From Prorocentrum cordatum (taxonomy: Eukaryota; Sar; Dinophyceae; Prorocentrales; Prorocentraceae), in contig CAUYUJ010008635.1 in assembly GCA_963575745.1 (NCBI GenBank), positions 436,003-500,002 of the forward strand: 64,000 nt of DNA. Direction: 5' to 3'. The position numbers and the translations under genes are program-made. The notes below the pieces were generated by a model. That model worked only from the letters and a program-made list of their open reading frames with translations, searched no databases and was not told where the DNA came from. Shown piece after piece: positions 21,095 through 32,421 of this stretch (position 1 is its first letter; every line of letters begins with the position of its first letter).

Positions 21095-22300
21095 CCATTC
21101 TTCAGTAAATTGCAAGCAAGTCTCCAGCGAGAGCGCGACTCCAGAGCGCCGGGAGAGCGATTCCTGAATAAATTGTAAAGAAGTCCCAAGCGAGAGCGCG
21201 ATTCCTGAATAAAATGCGAGGAAGTCTCGGGCGGGAGCGGGGGTCCTAGCAAAGTTGTAAGGAACTCTCAGGCGGGAGCCGTTGTTATTGTAACCCGGGG
21301 GCCAAGGGCCCAGTTTGAGCAGGAAGATTTTCCATGGAAAAAAAAACAGGGTGCGAGCGTCGAAGGGCACACTTTGATTTAGAAAAAACAGTATGCACCG
21401 GTGGAAGGGGGATCAACAACAATTATTCTTCAGAAGTGGGAATTCAACACCAACAATAACACCACCACCACCAACAACAACAACACCAACAACAATGACA
21501 ACAACAACTCCAACACCAACACCACCAACAACAACAACAGCAACAACAACGCCAACAGCAGCAGCAACAACAACAACAACAACAACATCAATACAAATAC
21601 CAACACCAGCACCAACAACAAAAACACCACCAACAGCACCAACAACAACAGCAGCAACAACAACAATACTCAATTTAAGACTGTTCGCTCTTACTGGCAC
21701 GCGTGCCTTGCATTCCGTATACCCCAACCCTCGATATCTGCCCGCGTCGTCTTCGATTGCACCCCCTTTCGAAAGGATGTTTTTCGTCGTCGGTGACTGA
21801 AGTGCGAAGAAGTCTCGAGCGAGAGCGCCGTTCCTGAGATCGGGGGCCTCTGAGGCCAGGGGCTCTCGGAATATCGATGGAGAAATATCGAACGGGAGCC
21901 CTTGTCACTGTGCCCAGGCATCCAACAACTTGCCTGAATTCTAGGAAAGTTTCGAGCGAAAGCGCCGTTCCTGTGTTCGGGGGCCTTTTTGGCCAGGGGC
22001 TCTCGGAGTAAATCGAGGAAGTATTGAGCAGGAACCCTTGTCGTCGTGACTGGGCCTCCGCCAACTTAGTTGAATTGCGATCGCGAGAGCGCCGTTCCTG
22101 AGTTCGGATGCCTCTCTGGCCAGGATGTCTCGGGGTCAAGTTTGAGGAAGTATCGAGCGGGAGCCGTTCCTGTCGAAGCTGGGCCTCCAAGGGCCCACAT
22201 TTAGACTCAAGCCAACGCTCGAGCGGAAGCCTCGTTTTCAAAGAAAATGTAGCTGGCGTCGAAGCGAGAGCGCGCGGAACCGTTTCCGGAGATCAGAAAT
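21095..22300. repeat. degenerate repeats with AGTCTCGAGCGAGAGCGC core, and repeat D copy 2
   Basis: Outside a CAA array, this stretch contains many diverged copies of a unit with AGTCTC(C/G)AGCGAGAGCGC followed by CGTTCCTGAG and GGGGGCCTCTCTGGCCAGG. Copies are visible near 21118, 21185, 21225, 21810, 21950, 22085 and 22215. Repeat D copy 2 lies at about 21700-21790. No gene is seen. Confidence 0.6.
21445..21672. repeat. (CAA)n / (ACC)n microsatellite
   Basis: CAA-rich array with CAC and CAG variants. Its frames read as poly-Thr or poly-Asn and are artefacts. Confidence 0.95.
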
Positions 22301-22332
22301 AATGAACACTCAAGAATGGAAATTACACGAGT

Positions 22333-22345
22333 ATTCAACAACAGC

Positions 22346-22385
<40 letters not shown>

Positions 22386-22392
22386 GTGACAA
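22333..22392. repeat. (CAA)n microsatellite
   Basis: About 18 CAA units. The DNA from 22393 to 22750 holds no gene that I recognise. Confidence 0.95.
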
Positions 22393-22751
22393 CAATGCAA
22401 CAAGCAGAATCCTCACCACAGATCCCTTTTTCAACCACGCGCCTAGGGACAATGAATGACCGCTCGGCCCCATCATTATGATAATTCTTCAACAGATAAA
22501 AAATATTCAAATAATATTCAAACATAGTCCAACAAATAATCGAACATCGTCCCCTGACAAATTTTCGACTCTATTTGAATCTTCCTCCTGTAGAGGGACA
22601 GGCCCGACTTGAGACAGGGCTGCAATCGCAGAAGCCTCAACGTGCCGAGAAAGAACCTGCCGCCCGGCAGGTGCCCTCCGGGCAGGCGGGGGGGCGGGGA
22701 GCAGGACGAGACGGCCTGGGCAGACGAGGGACACGGCCCACGCACAGGAGA

Positions 22752-22850
22752 GGGGAGGAGGAGGAGGAGGAGCAGGAGGAGGAGGAGGAGCAGGAGGAAC
22801 TGGAGGAGGAGGAGGAGGAGGAGGAGGAGGTGGTGGTGGTGGTGGGACGC
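22752..22850. repeat. (GGA)n microsatellite
   Basis: GGAGGAGGA array ending in GGTGGTGGTGG. Confidence 0.9.
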
Positions 22851-23015
22851 AGGCATGGCGGGAGATCCGCGGGCTCTCGTGTCCATCGCTGGGCCTACCA
22901 ATTCCCATCCTGTGAAGGGAAGCAAGGAAGGCGGCTGCGGGGGTCCTGCTTCGAAGCACGTTGCAAAGGAGAGGTTCCCCACCCACGGCGCTCGCCGCCT
23001 ATGCGCCTCCGCCCT

Positions 23016-23377
23016 CTAGGCTTCGCGCCTGAGGCGGGCCTCGGAGCGTTTGGCCGCGATGCGTGCCAGCTGCTCGGGGGTGAGGCGAGGCGGGGGAGGT
23101 GGCGGCGGCGGGAGGGAGGAGGAGGGGGAGGGAGGGAGCCTCAGAACACCCTCTGCCTCTAACTCCTTATCCGATCCAGGCCCATGCACAATAGCACGGT
23201 GGCTAAGGCACTCAGGAGCAGGTATTGGGGCGGAGGGGCGGGAGCGGGAGCCGGAGCACACACGGGATCAGTGGAGGTCTCCATGAGATCAACCTGGAAC
23301 CTGTAAGCCTTGGAATCCCGCTCGTTTTGTCCTGCCCTCCTGTCTCGCAAAGTCGGGCGCTGGCTCAAAGGCGCCAC
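23016..23377 (-). CDS. possible exon piece(s), unidentified
   Basis: Two short minus-strand stretches look protein-like. One reads QYLLLSALATVLLCMGLDRI and could be a single membrane-spanning helix just before a stop. The other, in a different frame, ends LTPEQLARIAAKRSEARLRR, a basic helix of a kind found in many unrelated proteins. They overlap, so at most one is likely real. I do not recognise a family. Overall support is weak. Confidence 0.2.
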
Positions 23378-23798
23378 GCACCTCTGGTAAGTAAAAGCGG
23401 CGCAGGCCGGAGCTCAAAGGGATCTCGTGGATGTTGCCCTTCTACTCGTTGCCACAGCATGTGTATGATAATATGTTGTGTGTGGATGGCGCTATAGAGG
23501 CGGCCAACCTCGCACACATCTCCGAGGAGTGAATTCTCTTGGCGTTGGTTTTGAATACCGTGCTCTCCCCAATAAGATCTTTCCCCTGCAATATTTTGTG
23601 GACGCCCTGGCCATGATGGCACCACCCATGTCGTGGGCCGTCACAGATGCGCCGTCGCAGACATTCCATCCGCAGGCCCAAAAGGCGCGCGGGGGCCCCA
23701 CCATATCCTGCGGGATCACGATCAACGGGTTGCAGCGTGCATTGACCAAAGTCTGCCGCGGCCGCGATAGGAGCCCAAGCTAAAGCCTCAAGGGGCTC

Positions 23799-24344
23799 TC
23801 ATTGGAAGCTGCTGGGAGCCTCGGGCCTCCAATGGGCCGGCGGGGGGTGCTCCATCCACCCCGACGTCCCAGGCACCATGTGGCTGCCCAAGAGAAACAC
23901 CATGTTCTGGAGGAGCGCGCTGCCTGCGTGTAGCTGTAGAGCCTGGCGCCGGGATGCCCAAGGAACTCCCCGGAACCAACTGCGCGTGCGCAGTGGGGGG
24001 GGGGCATCCAGCCACCGCGCGGCGCTCCAAATTTCACGCGGGGCCCCCCCCCCCGTGATTCGCACGCGCCGTGCCAAGATGTGCCCACCCCATTGCTGGA
24101 TGGTTGATGTGCGCATGAGATCTCCCATGTCCGAGTCAACTGCAATGTCTACCGATAGCATGACAATATGGAATGCTGACGCGACGTGTTCCTGCTCAAT
24201 CCAGGTCTGCGCGTCGCCTTCGCGTCGCCTGCCTGAGAACAAATTGAGCACGCAGATCTCTATTCTGTGTGCGGACAGGTACCCACTCGGCAATTGCCCC
24301 GCTGAAATCCTGCGATCTATATCGATAGTGACGCCCCCCCCCAA
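23799..24344 (-). pseudogene. NLR-2 C-terminal methyltransferase-like domain
   Basis: The frame contains VLNLFSGRRREGD (about 24225-24256), LSVDIAVDSDMGDL about 25 residues later, then APREIWSAARWL (about 24010-24045) and MEHPPPAHW (about 23835-23860). Spacing and content resemble SAM-dependent C5-cytosine methyltransferase motifs: I (LFSG), IV (GPPC-x-x-x-S) and VI (ENV, here EHP). I recall a similar LFSGRRRxGD...GPPCExWSxAR domain at the end of dinoflagellate retroelement proteins. The expected PPC reads APR, next to a run of ten G on the coding strand, so the catalytic cysteine is missing and the copy is broken. Methylation of DNA is inference. Confidence 0.6.
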
Positions 24345-24459
24345 ATATCGGGCACTCCTGTTCCGCTGGCAGTGGGGGATCCGTGGAGAGGGCAGCGTAT
24401 GCAGGCAGCGCCTCCGGGCCGATTTCGCAGGAATGGGCCCGCAAGAGGTCCTTGGCTTC

Positions 24460-25060
24460 CTATTCTGAGAATACCGCCGGTGCTAACCTGGTTGCAGGGC
24501 ATTGCCCGCCCACGGGGCATTGCATGTGAGAGGGGAAGGCTGCTCGCCATCTGCCTAGTCCCGCATGTCGCTGGGCCGCGTGCTGGGCTAAGTCTACTTG
24601 TCGCAATTCTTTAGCCCGCTCGGGAGATACAGTAGCCCCGTGCATGATATCGGCCAACTGGCACAGCGCAGCAACAACAGCCAAGCGACCTCTAAGCAGG
24701 CGACGGGAGGAGGAGAAGGCCACAGAGCACGCCATGCACGCCGATCCCTCCCTCATAAACCTGAAACTACATGTACCTGGCCATAGTATACGCGCGCGAT
24801 GAGATGTCGCGCGCCCTTCGCAGACTCAACCACATAGTCACACCACGTTCATCGAAGGTCCTCCTGCACCCGAGGGGCGGGATGAATGGGATGGGCCACG
24901 TCCGTGATCGGCACTGGCACGCCTGCCGGGCGCTCGAGCTGGAAAAAGTCCTGCTGCGCCTTCTGGGCAAAGGCAGCCCGAGCGGCGGCATCAGCGTGCG
25001 CAGCGAGAGCGGCATGCAATGCTTCCTTCCATGCAGGGAGTGATTGCGAAATGCGGGCCT
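24460..25060 (-). pseudogene. NLR-2 post-RT region with Cys/His zinc-finger-like remnants
   Basis: CMACSVAFSSSRRL (about 24690-24735) has the form of the first half of a C2H2-type finger, and CPVGGQC follows about 60 residues later. Just upstream, near 24870-25030, lies an alanine-rich helical stretch followed by VPITDVAHPIHPAP. The intended histidines appear changed or frameshifted. Similar fingers sit after the reverse transcriptase in NLR-3 and probably bind the element's nucleic acid. Support is limited because frames change and stops intervene. Confidence 0.4.
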
Positions 25061-25061
25061 C

Positions 25062-25460
25062 TCAAGATTGGAAATCGTTCGTTGGATCTGGCATGCCGCG
25101 GAGCTGATGGTGCGTGGTCCTCACCCAATGCAAGTCCTGTACCACTCGGTGCAACCAAGACTTTCCCTGCGAGCGTGCTGCGCGGCACGCGTGCATGCGC
25201 AAGCTGCGCAGCGAAGGTGCGCCGCGGCGGAGTAAACGACCCAAGAAACGCAGCTTGTACACCCGAAGAACCGCATGATGATCGGCCCGTCGCACGTGCG
25301 CAAGGATGAGCCTGTCGGGGTCAGCATCGGAGTCTTTCTGAGGGGCTCTCAGGACCTGACGATACTTGTTGGTGATCAGGTGTTGTAGGTGAAGGTGCTG
25401 GGCATCTGCGAGGGTGGGCCAAGTGCCTGCGTCGCGCAAGAAGCCGGAGAAGATGAGCAT
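25062..25460 (-). pseudogene. NLR-2 thumb/connection region after RT
   Basis: The frame contains RLILAHVRRADHHAVLRV, RFLGRLLRRGAPSLRSL and SWLHRVVQDLHWV, all compatible with the helical region that follows the reverse-transcriptase core in non-LTR elements. It lies directly after the RT core in a different frame, so at least one frameshift separates them. Confidence 0.4.
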
Positions 25461-26585
25461 GTCCGCGGAGCGCAGCGCGTCCGATGAGCCAGCTCGGGCC
25501 CGATAGATCCAAACTCACCTGGCTGCGCGCCCAAGCGGGGGTAAGCTCTCACCGACAATGAGGTAAGATGTCCCAGGACCGATGATTGAATATCAAAGCG
25601 CCCCCTTCGCTCCAACCAGAGTTCACGTTTGGCTCGCTTGGCGCCAATCCCTCTGGATTGAAACAATACCTCGGTCTTGCCTGCTGCAAAGTCGCGCTGG
25701 AGACCACGGCGCGCGAAGCTGGAGGCGACCACCTCAGCTACCTCGGGCGCTGCGGCCAGCAAGTGCACAGCTGGGCCCATAACAACGACTGCACCGTCGT
25801 CGAAGAAGCCCACTTCGAGCCCGCCGCGCACAGTGCCCGAAGCCATCCTGTCCGACATAGTGGCATGTAGGGTTATGGGTATGCGGAGGTCGAGTTCCAA
25901 CTCCTGCTATCCTTGCTGGGCTTCTTTCGCACACGCTGCCATGACAGCATTGAAAACAGCATCTCCCTAGCTGCCGCCCTGGCGCAGCTCCTTCTAATGA
26001 AAAGACAACCGCAGAAGCCCCAGGATACCAACTCCAGTAACCCGAGTAGCTAGAGGCCGTAAGTGCACGAACGTGACGCGAGATCCCCGCCTGCCCCAGT
26101 AAAGCAGGGTGGGGGGCCATGCGGGCCTTGAGGTCTTCAATGGCACTTGGTGGGTGCCCTGCTATCTGCAAGATGCGGTGCAAGTCGGCATCAGAAGTAC
26201 CCCATTGCAGGACCAACTCACGTGCAGCACGATAATAGACGGAGATGGCGTCAAGCATGAAAAAGAGAGCGGATAGGTTGAGCGCCTCTGCGAGCCCCTG
26301 AAAGGGGCGGATTGCAAGCGCAGCAAGGTCGACTCCCCTGCCCGCGATGCCGCCACACTGCGCATCTCCTGCGTAGGCAGGCAAGGCCTCGGCAAGCGGT
26401 GCCCGCAATAATTGTCGGTACTTCTTCCCAGGCTGGGAGAATATCATCACTAACCGATGGTTCTTGCACATGGCCGGCGTCGCTTTCTTCTTCCAGATAT
26501 TCCAAAATTTGTCCCCCTTCCATTGCAATGGTTCCTCTATGCGGGTGCGTGCTTTAACCGCCACCAAGTGAAAAAGGGACCCCAA
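25376..26585 (-). pseudogene. NLR-2 reverse transcriptase core, frameshifted
   Basis: The first part (about 26585-26100) reads KKKATPAMCKNHRLVMI, KKYRQLLRAPLAEAL and CGGIAGRGVDLAA, matching the fingers region of non-LTR reverse transcriptases. FFMLDAISVYYRA follows at the place of the first catalytic aspartate. In another frame, FFDDGAVVVMG (about 25785-25815) corresponds to the catalytic x-x-DD motif and GKTEVLFQSRGIGAKRAKR follows it as expected. The catalytic aspartates are visible but the two parts are out of frame. The enzyme would copy element RNA at the nicked target. Confidence 0.65.
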
Positions 26586-26625
26586 AGCCGCGGCAAAATG
26601 TCGGAGTAGGGCCCCAGGTGCACCA

Positions 26626-27441
26626 TCAAGGCTGGCAGCAAAGGGCTCGGCGGCACAGCAGGCTCTGGCAGCTTGCTAGAGTGGGAAGGAACACCTCGTC
26701 ATAGGGGATGTCATGAGTCAAATCCTGGGGGAGGGATGGGGGGCTACTTTCAAAAACACAAGAGTCAACGACTGGGGCGGCGACCCCAACCTCCTCCGCA
26801 GCGAAGCGGCGCAGCCAGCGATCCGCTGCTTCCTCGCGGGTGGCAACCATGCTGCAGTCCTCCAGCTCCAAGATGGCTAGAGCTATGGTATTGACCTTCT
26901 TAGATGGCCGAATCCCCATGGGACGTAATTTGGCAATGACCGGATCAAATTGTCTGCGGCCCCATGCATCCGATACCCCCTGCACTAGGTTAGTATAGTG
27001 TTGCAGGGCGTCATGCATAATGGAATGGCGAATCAGAACTGCGGCGCGGAAGAGTAGCAGCTCGCGGTGCGCGAGGACACATGCGCGCACTCCATGCGCA
27101 TAGTCCCAGCAGCAAGTAATATAATCCCATACCCCTGTCTCCATCCCATGACCCACATGGCACATGTGTGGCTGGTATGCGGGGGGTAGGATGATTGCCG
27201 AGACCCCCATGGTGTCCCCAGTGTGCATGTGGACGAAGTCTGCCGATGCCCTTCCCGCCCCCTTGTTGCGTCCGTATGTCGGCTTCACGGCGGAGGAGGG
27301 AAGCCGCCGCCTAGGCACGGCTGCTGAAGCTCTCGCGTACGGCGCACCAGCGTGGGCAAGCACGGCAGGCACGCGGCGTCGCTGGGGTCGCGTGGCCCCT
27401 CGGGCGCAGCACGCGACGCATGTGCCGTCGCGAAGTGCCAT
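26626..27441 (-). pseudogene. NLR-2 region between endonuclease and RT
   Basis: The second half contains LRPMGIRPSKKVNTIALAI, then LELEDCSMVATREEAADRWL and RRFAAEEVG. This resembles the linker of non-LTR ORF2 proteins, in which a G-x-x-x-T-x-E-x-A-x-x-x-W segment comes shortly before the RT fingers. It joins the endonuclease-side frame (27285-27899) to the RT-side frame in the expected order. Confidence 0.5.
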
Positions 27442-27899
27442 TGCCGCGCGAAAAAGAGGACGCGCAACATGGCCTGATGGGCCTGCAGCCCGATCCTGCG
27501 GGCCAGGCGTAAGTAGATGCTTCGCTCATCCTGATGGCTGAATGCGTTGATGCTAATACATGACTGCCGGGGCTGTCGGCCACTAGCAGTTGTCGGGCAC
27601 GCCGTTCCCATGGCATACCGCGCATGATCTCTACAAGCCTTCACATGATCGGTACTGTGCACTGCAAAGTCGGGCTGTCGGAATTGCGCACGCAGGCGTT
27701 GGAACAGCTGGGCGGATGCAGGACACTTGCACCGCGCAGGATCACGCTGAACCTTGTAGGGCCTCGGCGCGGCAGGCACAAAGCGAGAAGGCAGGAACGG
27801 TCGGCACGCGGCCACCGCGTTGCGGCCTGGCTGCGAGACTGCGAGGTCGACGCCGTGATCGACGCCCTGCGCAGGCCCACGTATATCAGAGGACACCAC
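27285..27899 (-). pseudogene. NLR-2 endonuclease C-terminal end and linker
   Basis: Starts with VSSDIRGPAQGVDHGVDLAV, which fits the last part of an exonuclease-endonuclease-phosphatase domain: a conserved serine/aspartate and a late histidine. The rest is basic and less conserved. It continues the endonuclease of 27915-28757 after a frameshift. Confidence 0.45.
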
Positions 27900-27914
27900 G
27901 ATATAGTCACGCCG

Positions 27915-28757
27915 TTAAGGGGTAGCGCATACTCCTTGGGCTGTCCAAGCACCTGCAGAGCCCGAGTGGTCCTCGTAAAAGGTAGGCGGCGCCCGTTGGG
28001 CCGTGCCCTGAAAGAAGCTGCGAAAGCTGTGGCCTGGTAGGTTTTCAGGCCCAGCACGCGTGGGCCCCACATGTGTATCAGCATGCGATCCCGCGGCAGT
28101 GTTGGCGTCAATCATAGTAACGATATGCTCGGCAGTACCCCTATGTTGTGTGGTGAGATGCTGTAGTTCTTTCCACCACTGTCGCATGTGCGCAGGGGGT
28201 CGGCGCGAATGCGGGGCGCGGGCCACGCGGGCATCGAGCGACAGCGCAGGGGCCCCTGCGGCCACAATCATGATATCGGGCACTGCTTGTAGCACCTGGA
28301 AGTGAGAAGGTTGCAACCTGCATCCCTGTTGATATTCCCAGTGGGCGTTGATCCATCGGAAGCAACCTTCCCCTCCGGAGTCGTTCGCCCGGGCGTGCAA
28401 CAGGAGGTGCTGGCCAAGCTCGGGGGCGCCTGTCCGCCTGAGACGCGTCTCCACGGCACCTACAATGAAATAAAGTCGCTGGGCAAACTGTCCCGCCAGC
28501 TGCATCATGCGGCCACTGGCGTTGACGCCTTGGAAAATGTAGCGGGCCTGCCGGGGACCTTTGCAGGCCCGGGGGTCTAACGAGAGCACGCGAGCCACGG
28601 CCGGCCACCCCATGGCATACACATGTCGGCCTCGAGGAGGGCTCTCGGGGATCGGCAGGATCTCCCGAATGCCAACTGAGGGGGCCTGGGGCGCAGGAAA
28701 GAACGCACCGTGGTCGGGCGGGCATGCCCGTCGGGCGCTGGAGTCGGAATACAGCAA
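27915..28757 (-). pseudogene. NLR-2 AP-type endonuclease (EEP) domain
   Basis: The frame reads FIVGAVETRL (catalytic glutamate region), CFRWINAHW, DIMIVAAGAPALSLD, RAPHSRRPPAHMRQWWKEL and HIVTMIDANTAAGSHADTHV (D-x-N catalytic motif). These match the order of an apurinic/apyrimidinic-like endonuclease of non-LTR retrotransposons, which nicks target DNA to prime reverse transcription. The frame stops after the DAN motif and the C-terminal part lies in another frame. The initial R-x-x-T-x-N motif is unclear. Confidence 0.65.
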
Positions 28758-29300
28758 TCAGGGCCAGGGTAGGGCCTTGGAGTGGGGGCCCTGCTGGATG
28801 GGGGATCTCCAAACGGGCTCGAAGAGTTCAGGTAGGACGCGCATGGCATACAAACGGACAAGCGCATCCACGCGCTGATTCCATGGGCGCGCTGCGTGAC
28901 CGTGCGCGTGCTCATATGCAACCACCATCACGCGCATGCGAACGACCTGCGTGAGACCGTCAAGAAGCGTCTTAGCGGGAAGGAGCACGCCATGCACAGA
29001 GCCTACTTGATATGCGTAGGACATAGATGTTGTCTGTGTAAAAGCACAAGCCAAGCGGTGGCCCAAACGGCCCCTTCAAGCTCCGCTGGCAGCGGGGCTC
29101 TCGCGTCAGGAGCGCCCCGCCCCTGCAGCGGTCCTGCCAGATGCTCGAGGAGAGAGATCCCAACGGCGGTGGCCGCAAGAACACTGAACGCACACGCAGG
29201 CGAGCATAACTGCCCGTGGTGCCTGAACGCTCCTGACGTAGCATCTGCGTAGATCTTGACGTGATCAACCTGGGCCTCCAGATCGAACGGAACGAGATTA
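28758..29300 (-). pseudogene. NLR-2 RNase H domain, upstream of the endonuclease
   Basis: Across two or three frames the order of catalytic residues of an RNase H fold can be followed: HVKIYADATSGAF (first Asp, about 29235-29265), PAELEGAVWATAW (Glu, about 29060-29095), CFYTDNIYVLR (second Asp, about 29020-29045) and YEHAHGHAARPWNQRVDALV (His and last Asp, about 28860-28915). Spacing fits retroelement RNase H, which removes RNA from RNA-DNA hybrids. It sits before the endonuclease, unlike the usual place after the RT. Two frameshifts break it. Confidence 0.55.
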
Positions 29301-29381
29301 CTGGCAGCTGAGACTGGGGGCGAATGCCAGACGCGTGCCCGCGACAGCAAGTCATTGGAAAGCTGGACGGGGCATCGCCTC

Positions 29382-30125
29382 TCAAGCGCGCGCCTGGTAA
29401 AGCGCAGCGGAGGGATAAACGAATATGGGGCACCTGGCACGGATCCAACTAGAGAGTCGTGTATCTGATAGCCAAGATGATATGACAGATTTTCCGCTTG
29501 CGAGTCCTCTCCCCAGGGGGGGGAGGCGGAAAATCTGGATCTGGGATGGGGGCGTTTGAATTCCAAATAGAGGGTCGAGGCGCTTCTGGCACGACCCCGA
29601 GCGAAAAACTGCAAAGGCAGAAGCAGCTGCGGAGTCAGTGGCAAGGAGCTCACTGCCGCTGTCGTCCTTACCTGCAAGCTCGGCTTCGGCGTCGGTAGCC
29701 TGACGAGCCGCGGCCTCAGCCTGCGCCTCGCGCTCGGCGACGGCGGCCGCTCCTGCGCCGAGCGAGCCCTCGCCAGCGGGGCCCGCGCGCACGGTCTTAG
29801 CGCCAGTCTGGCCGCCGTCGACGCGGCGGCGCGGGGGCGCAGATCGCGCCGTGCCGCGGCTGCGATGCGCTGCCGCCACGCGGGCGCGCCCTGCTTGCTG
29901 GGCCGCAGGATCGACGACAACCTGCTGGGGCTTCTTGCTGCCGCTCGGCTGCTCTGCAATGGCCTGCTGCGCTGCTTCCACTGCGGCTTGGCGAATCTGG
30001 TTCAAATCCTCCTCCTTCTCGGATCTGAGCGTGCTGATCTCCGTCTGCAGCGTGGTGGCCGCGGATTGGATGTTCCTCATGTTGGCGAGCAGTTGCGCGT
30101 TGCTCTGCTGGATCGCTGCAAGCAT
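29382..30125 (-). pseudogene. NLR-2 N-terminal coiled-coil region
   Basis: The frame begins LAAIQQSNAQLLANMRNIQSA and continues with heptad-like ISTLRSEKEEDLNQIRQ, a likely coiled coil of 50-60 residues. A low-complexity Ala/Arg/Gln region and an Ala/Glu-rich helix follow. It would serve multimer formation or RNA binding in the element's N-terminal protein. An older frameshift near 29530 (a poly-G run) changes the frame toward the RNase H part. Confidence 0.45.
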
Positions 30126-30389
30126 GGTCGGCGTGATGATGTCACTCGATGTGGCAGACTGCGCCTCGCCAGGTGGTGCTACCTGCTGAGGGGGCTGGGC
30201 GGCAGCCTGCGGGGGGCTGGCCGTCTCTGCTTCTGCCCGAGGAGCACCTGTCCTTGCGGCTGCTGGCCAGGAATGCTGTCCAGGACGAAAGGGCGCAGTC
30301 GCGGCGGCAGAGGCAACGGATGCCTTACCTGGCGACTGCGGTGACCTGGGCGAACATGTCCTGTGCCACCTTCGCCCTCTGCCGTGCGA

Positions 30390-30597
<208 letters not shown>

Positions 30598-30599
30598 GT

Positions 30600-31400
30600 A
30601 CTGAAGCAACAGGGAGCTCGTCCTCGAGCTCCTCGAAGTGCTCGAGTAACTGCTCCGGCTGGGTAACTTCCTCCTGCAGATGCTGGCATTGAGCCTCTGC
30701 TGCGTCGATCTGCTCGTGGAGGAGGTCTAGCTTCGCGGTGGCGTCGGCGGCATCTGTTGACGAAGAGCCTCGGCTTCGTCACACGCGCCTGTGACGGCCA
30801 ACTGTACGTTAACTGGTATAGTACCACCGCGTACTCCTCCTGAAGATCTGTGATCAGCTGGGAGTCTAGAGAGAAGGCATCCGCGCAGCGGACCTGCCGC
30901 TCCAGCGACTCCATGGTCGAGGTGAGCGCCTTGCGGTACTCGCCCAACTGGCGCGGGTCCCCGGGCGGGTCTCGCCACCTTTTGTGGCTGGTGGCGCCCT
31001 CAGGCGTTGCAGGAAACACGGGGATGAGGTCGTCCTGGGGGTCCTGCTGGTCGCCTGGCGCCGTCTTGGCGGCCTCCCCATGACTCGGCTGGGCGGAAGC
31101 AGCGCGGCGCCTCGGCGCGCGCAAGGCCGAGCGAGTGCGCCAAGGCCGCTCGCCAGCCGGCTGGGGGGCGGGGGGATGGCACCGCTTGCAGGCGGGCGAC
31201 TCCGAGGGGTTGGCACACGCGCAGGCTGGGCACTCCCATAGCTTCTTGTAGCCCTGCTGTTGCTGTGGGCGCTGCCATGGAGCCGACCTGGTGCCTCCTC
31301 CTCCCCTAGGCTGGAATTGTCGTTGTCCGTGTCGGCCGCCCATCGGGCTGGAATGATGCCGTCGTAGTAGGTCCATTGCTGCGGCAACTTGTGCCAGCAC
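30600..31400 (-). pseudogene. NLR-2 RanBP2-type zinc-finger protein region
   Basis: Contains LWECPACACANPSESPACKR followed by C, that is W-x-C-x2-C-x10-C-x2-C, the RanBP2/NZF zinc-ribbon pattern (about 31180-31245). Such fingers bind single-stranded RNA or ubiquitin in host proteins. Here one probably helps the element's first protein bind its RNA. Downstream is a helix with LTSTMESLERQVRCADAFSL and LQEEYAVVLYQLTYSWP. The frame then runs into the compound microsatellite. The upstream start is uncertain; an open frame extends to about 31525. Confidence 0.6.
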
Positions 31401-31571
31401 CCTGGCTCTGCTGCGAGCCTGGCGTTGGCGCCTGTACCAGGCGGGGTCACCCCGCGAGCGCCTGCTGGTCGCCGTGGCAGGCGGCTGGGCACGGCTGCCC
31501 TGCGGCGCGCGGCGGCCTGCGGCACGCGGCGGGCAAACGCGTATGGCAGCAGTCTCGGGCCGGGACGGCGG

Positions 31572-31852
31572 CTAGGAGGTGGAGGAGGGTGGAGGAGGGA
31601 GGAGGGGGGAGGAAAAGGAGGAGGAGGAGGAGGAGGAGACGGAGGAGGAGGAGGAGGAGGAGACGGAGGAGGAGGGGCAGGGGGAGAGGGGGGAGGGAGG
31701 AGGGGGGAGGAGGATGAGGGGGGAGGGGGGGGAGGGAGGAGGAGGGAGGAGGGAGGAGGAGGGAGGAGCTGGAGGAGGAGGAGGAGGAGGAGGAGGAGGA
31801 GGAGGAAGCGGAGGAGGAAGCGGAGGAGGAGGAGGAGGAAGAGGAGGCCCCA
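31572..31852. repeat. (GGA)n / GGGGAGG microsatellite
   Basis: About 280 bp of GGA and GGGGGAGG units adjoining the 5' end of NLR-2. Confidence 0.95.
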
Positions 31853-31894
31853 GCACCAGTCCCAAACATCCGTGCGGGAGGTTCGACAACGTAT

Positions 31895-32065
31895 AATTGT
31901 GCCGCTAGCGTTGTGGATGCCATGACAATCGACAGTCTAACAAGATCATGATTTAAGCATGTGTTTTTAACATGTTGAAGCAAACGTTCTAGGCATGATT
32001 AACACATGTTTGTTACATGTTTAAGACATGCTCAAACTATATTTGAAACATCAGGAAATTGTTTG
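31895..32065. repeat. AT-rich patch with repeated ACATGTTT / palindromic ACATGT motifs
   Basis: CATGTGTTTTTAACATGTT, AACACATGTTTGTTACATGTT and TAAGACATG occur within about 75 bp (31957-32030). The composition differs sharply from both sides. No terminal repeats are visible. Confidence 0.5.
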
Positions 32066-32421
32066 GCAACATGCTTCCTCTCTACATTTGATCGTCCTCC
32101 ACATTGCTAGTGGTTCTTCAAGGGAAGAAGCTGCCAGGGTGGCCGCCGACGTCGTGCTGTTTTCGCACGTGGACTCCCGGGGATCTCGACCCCTTCTCCG
32201 GGATCGGCTTTCCATCCCGAGCTCCGTGTTGTTCACGCTCCCAGGGCCCAGCGTGAAGGGCCCCCCGAGGCCGAGACTGGCCGACAAAACCACCGCCCGG
32301 GATTTTCTCATGACTCGAGGTGGGTTCTGGCCATTTTTGTGTAAAAAACAAGCACGAGAACAAAACAGATAACAACACACGGCATAAACATAAACCTGTG
32401 GCGCTCCGCGCAGACTTCCTG

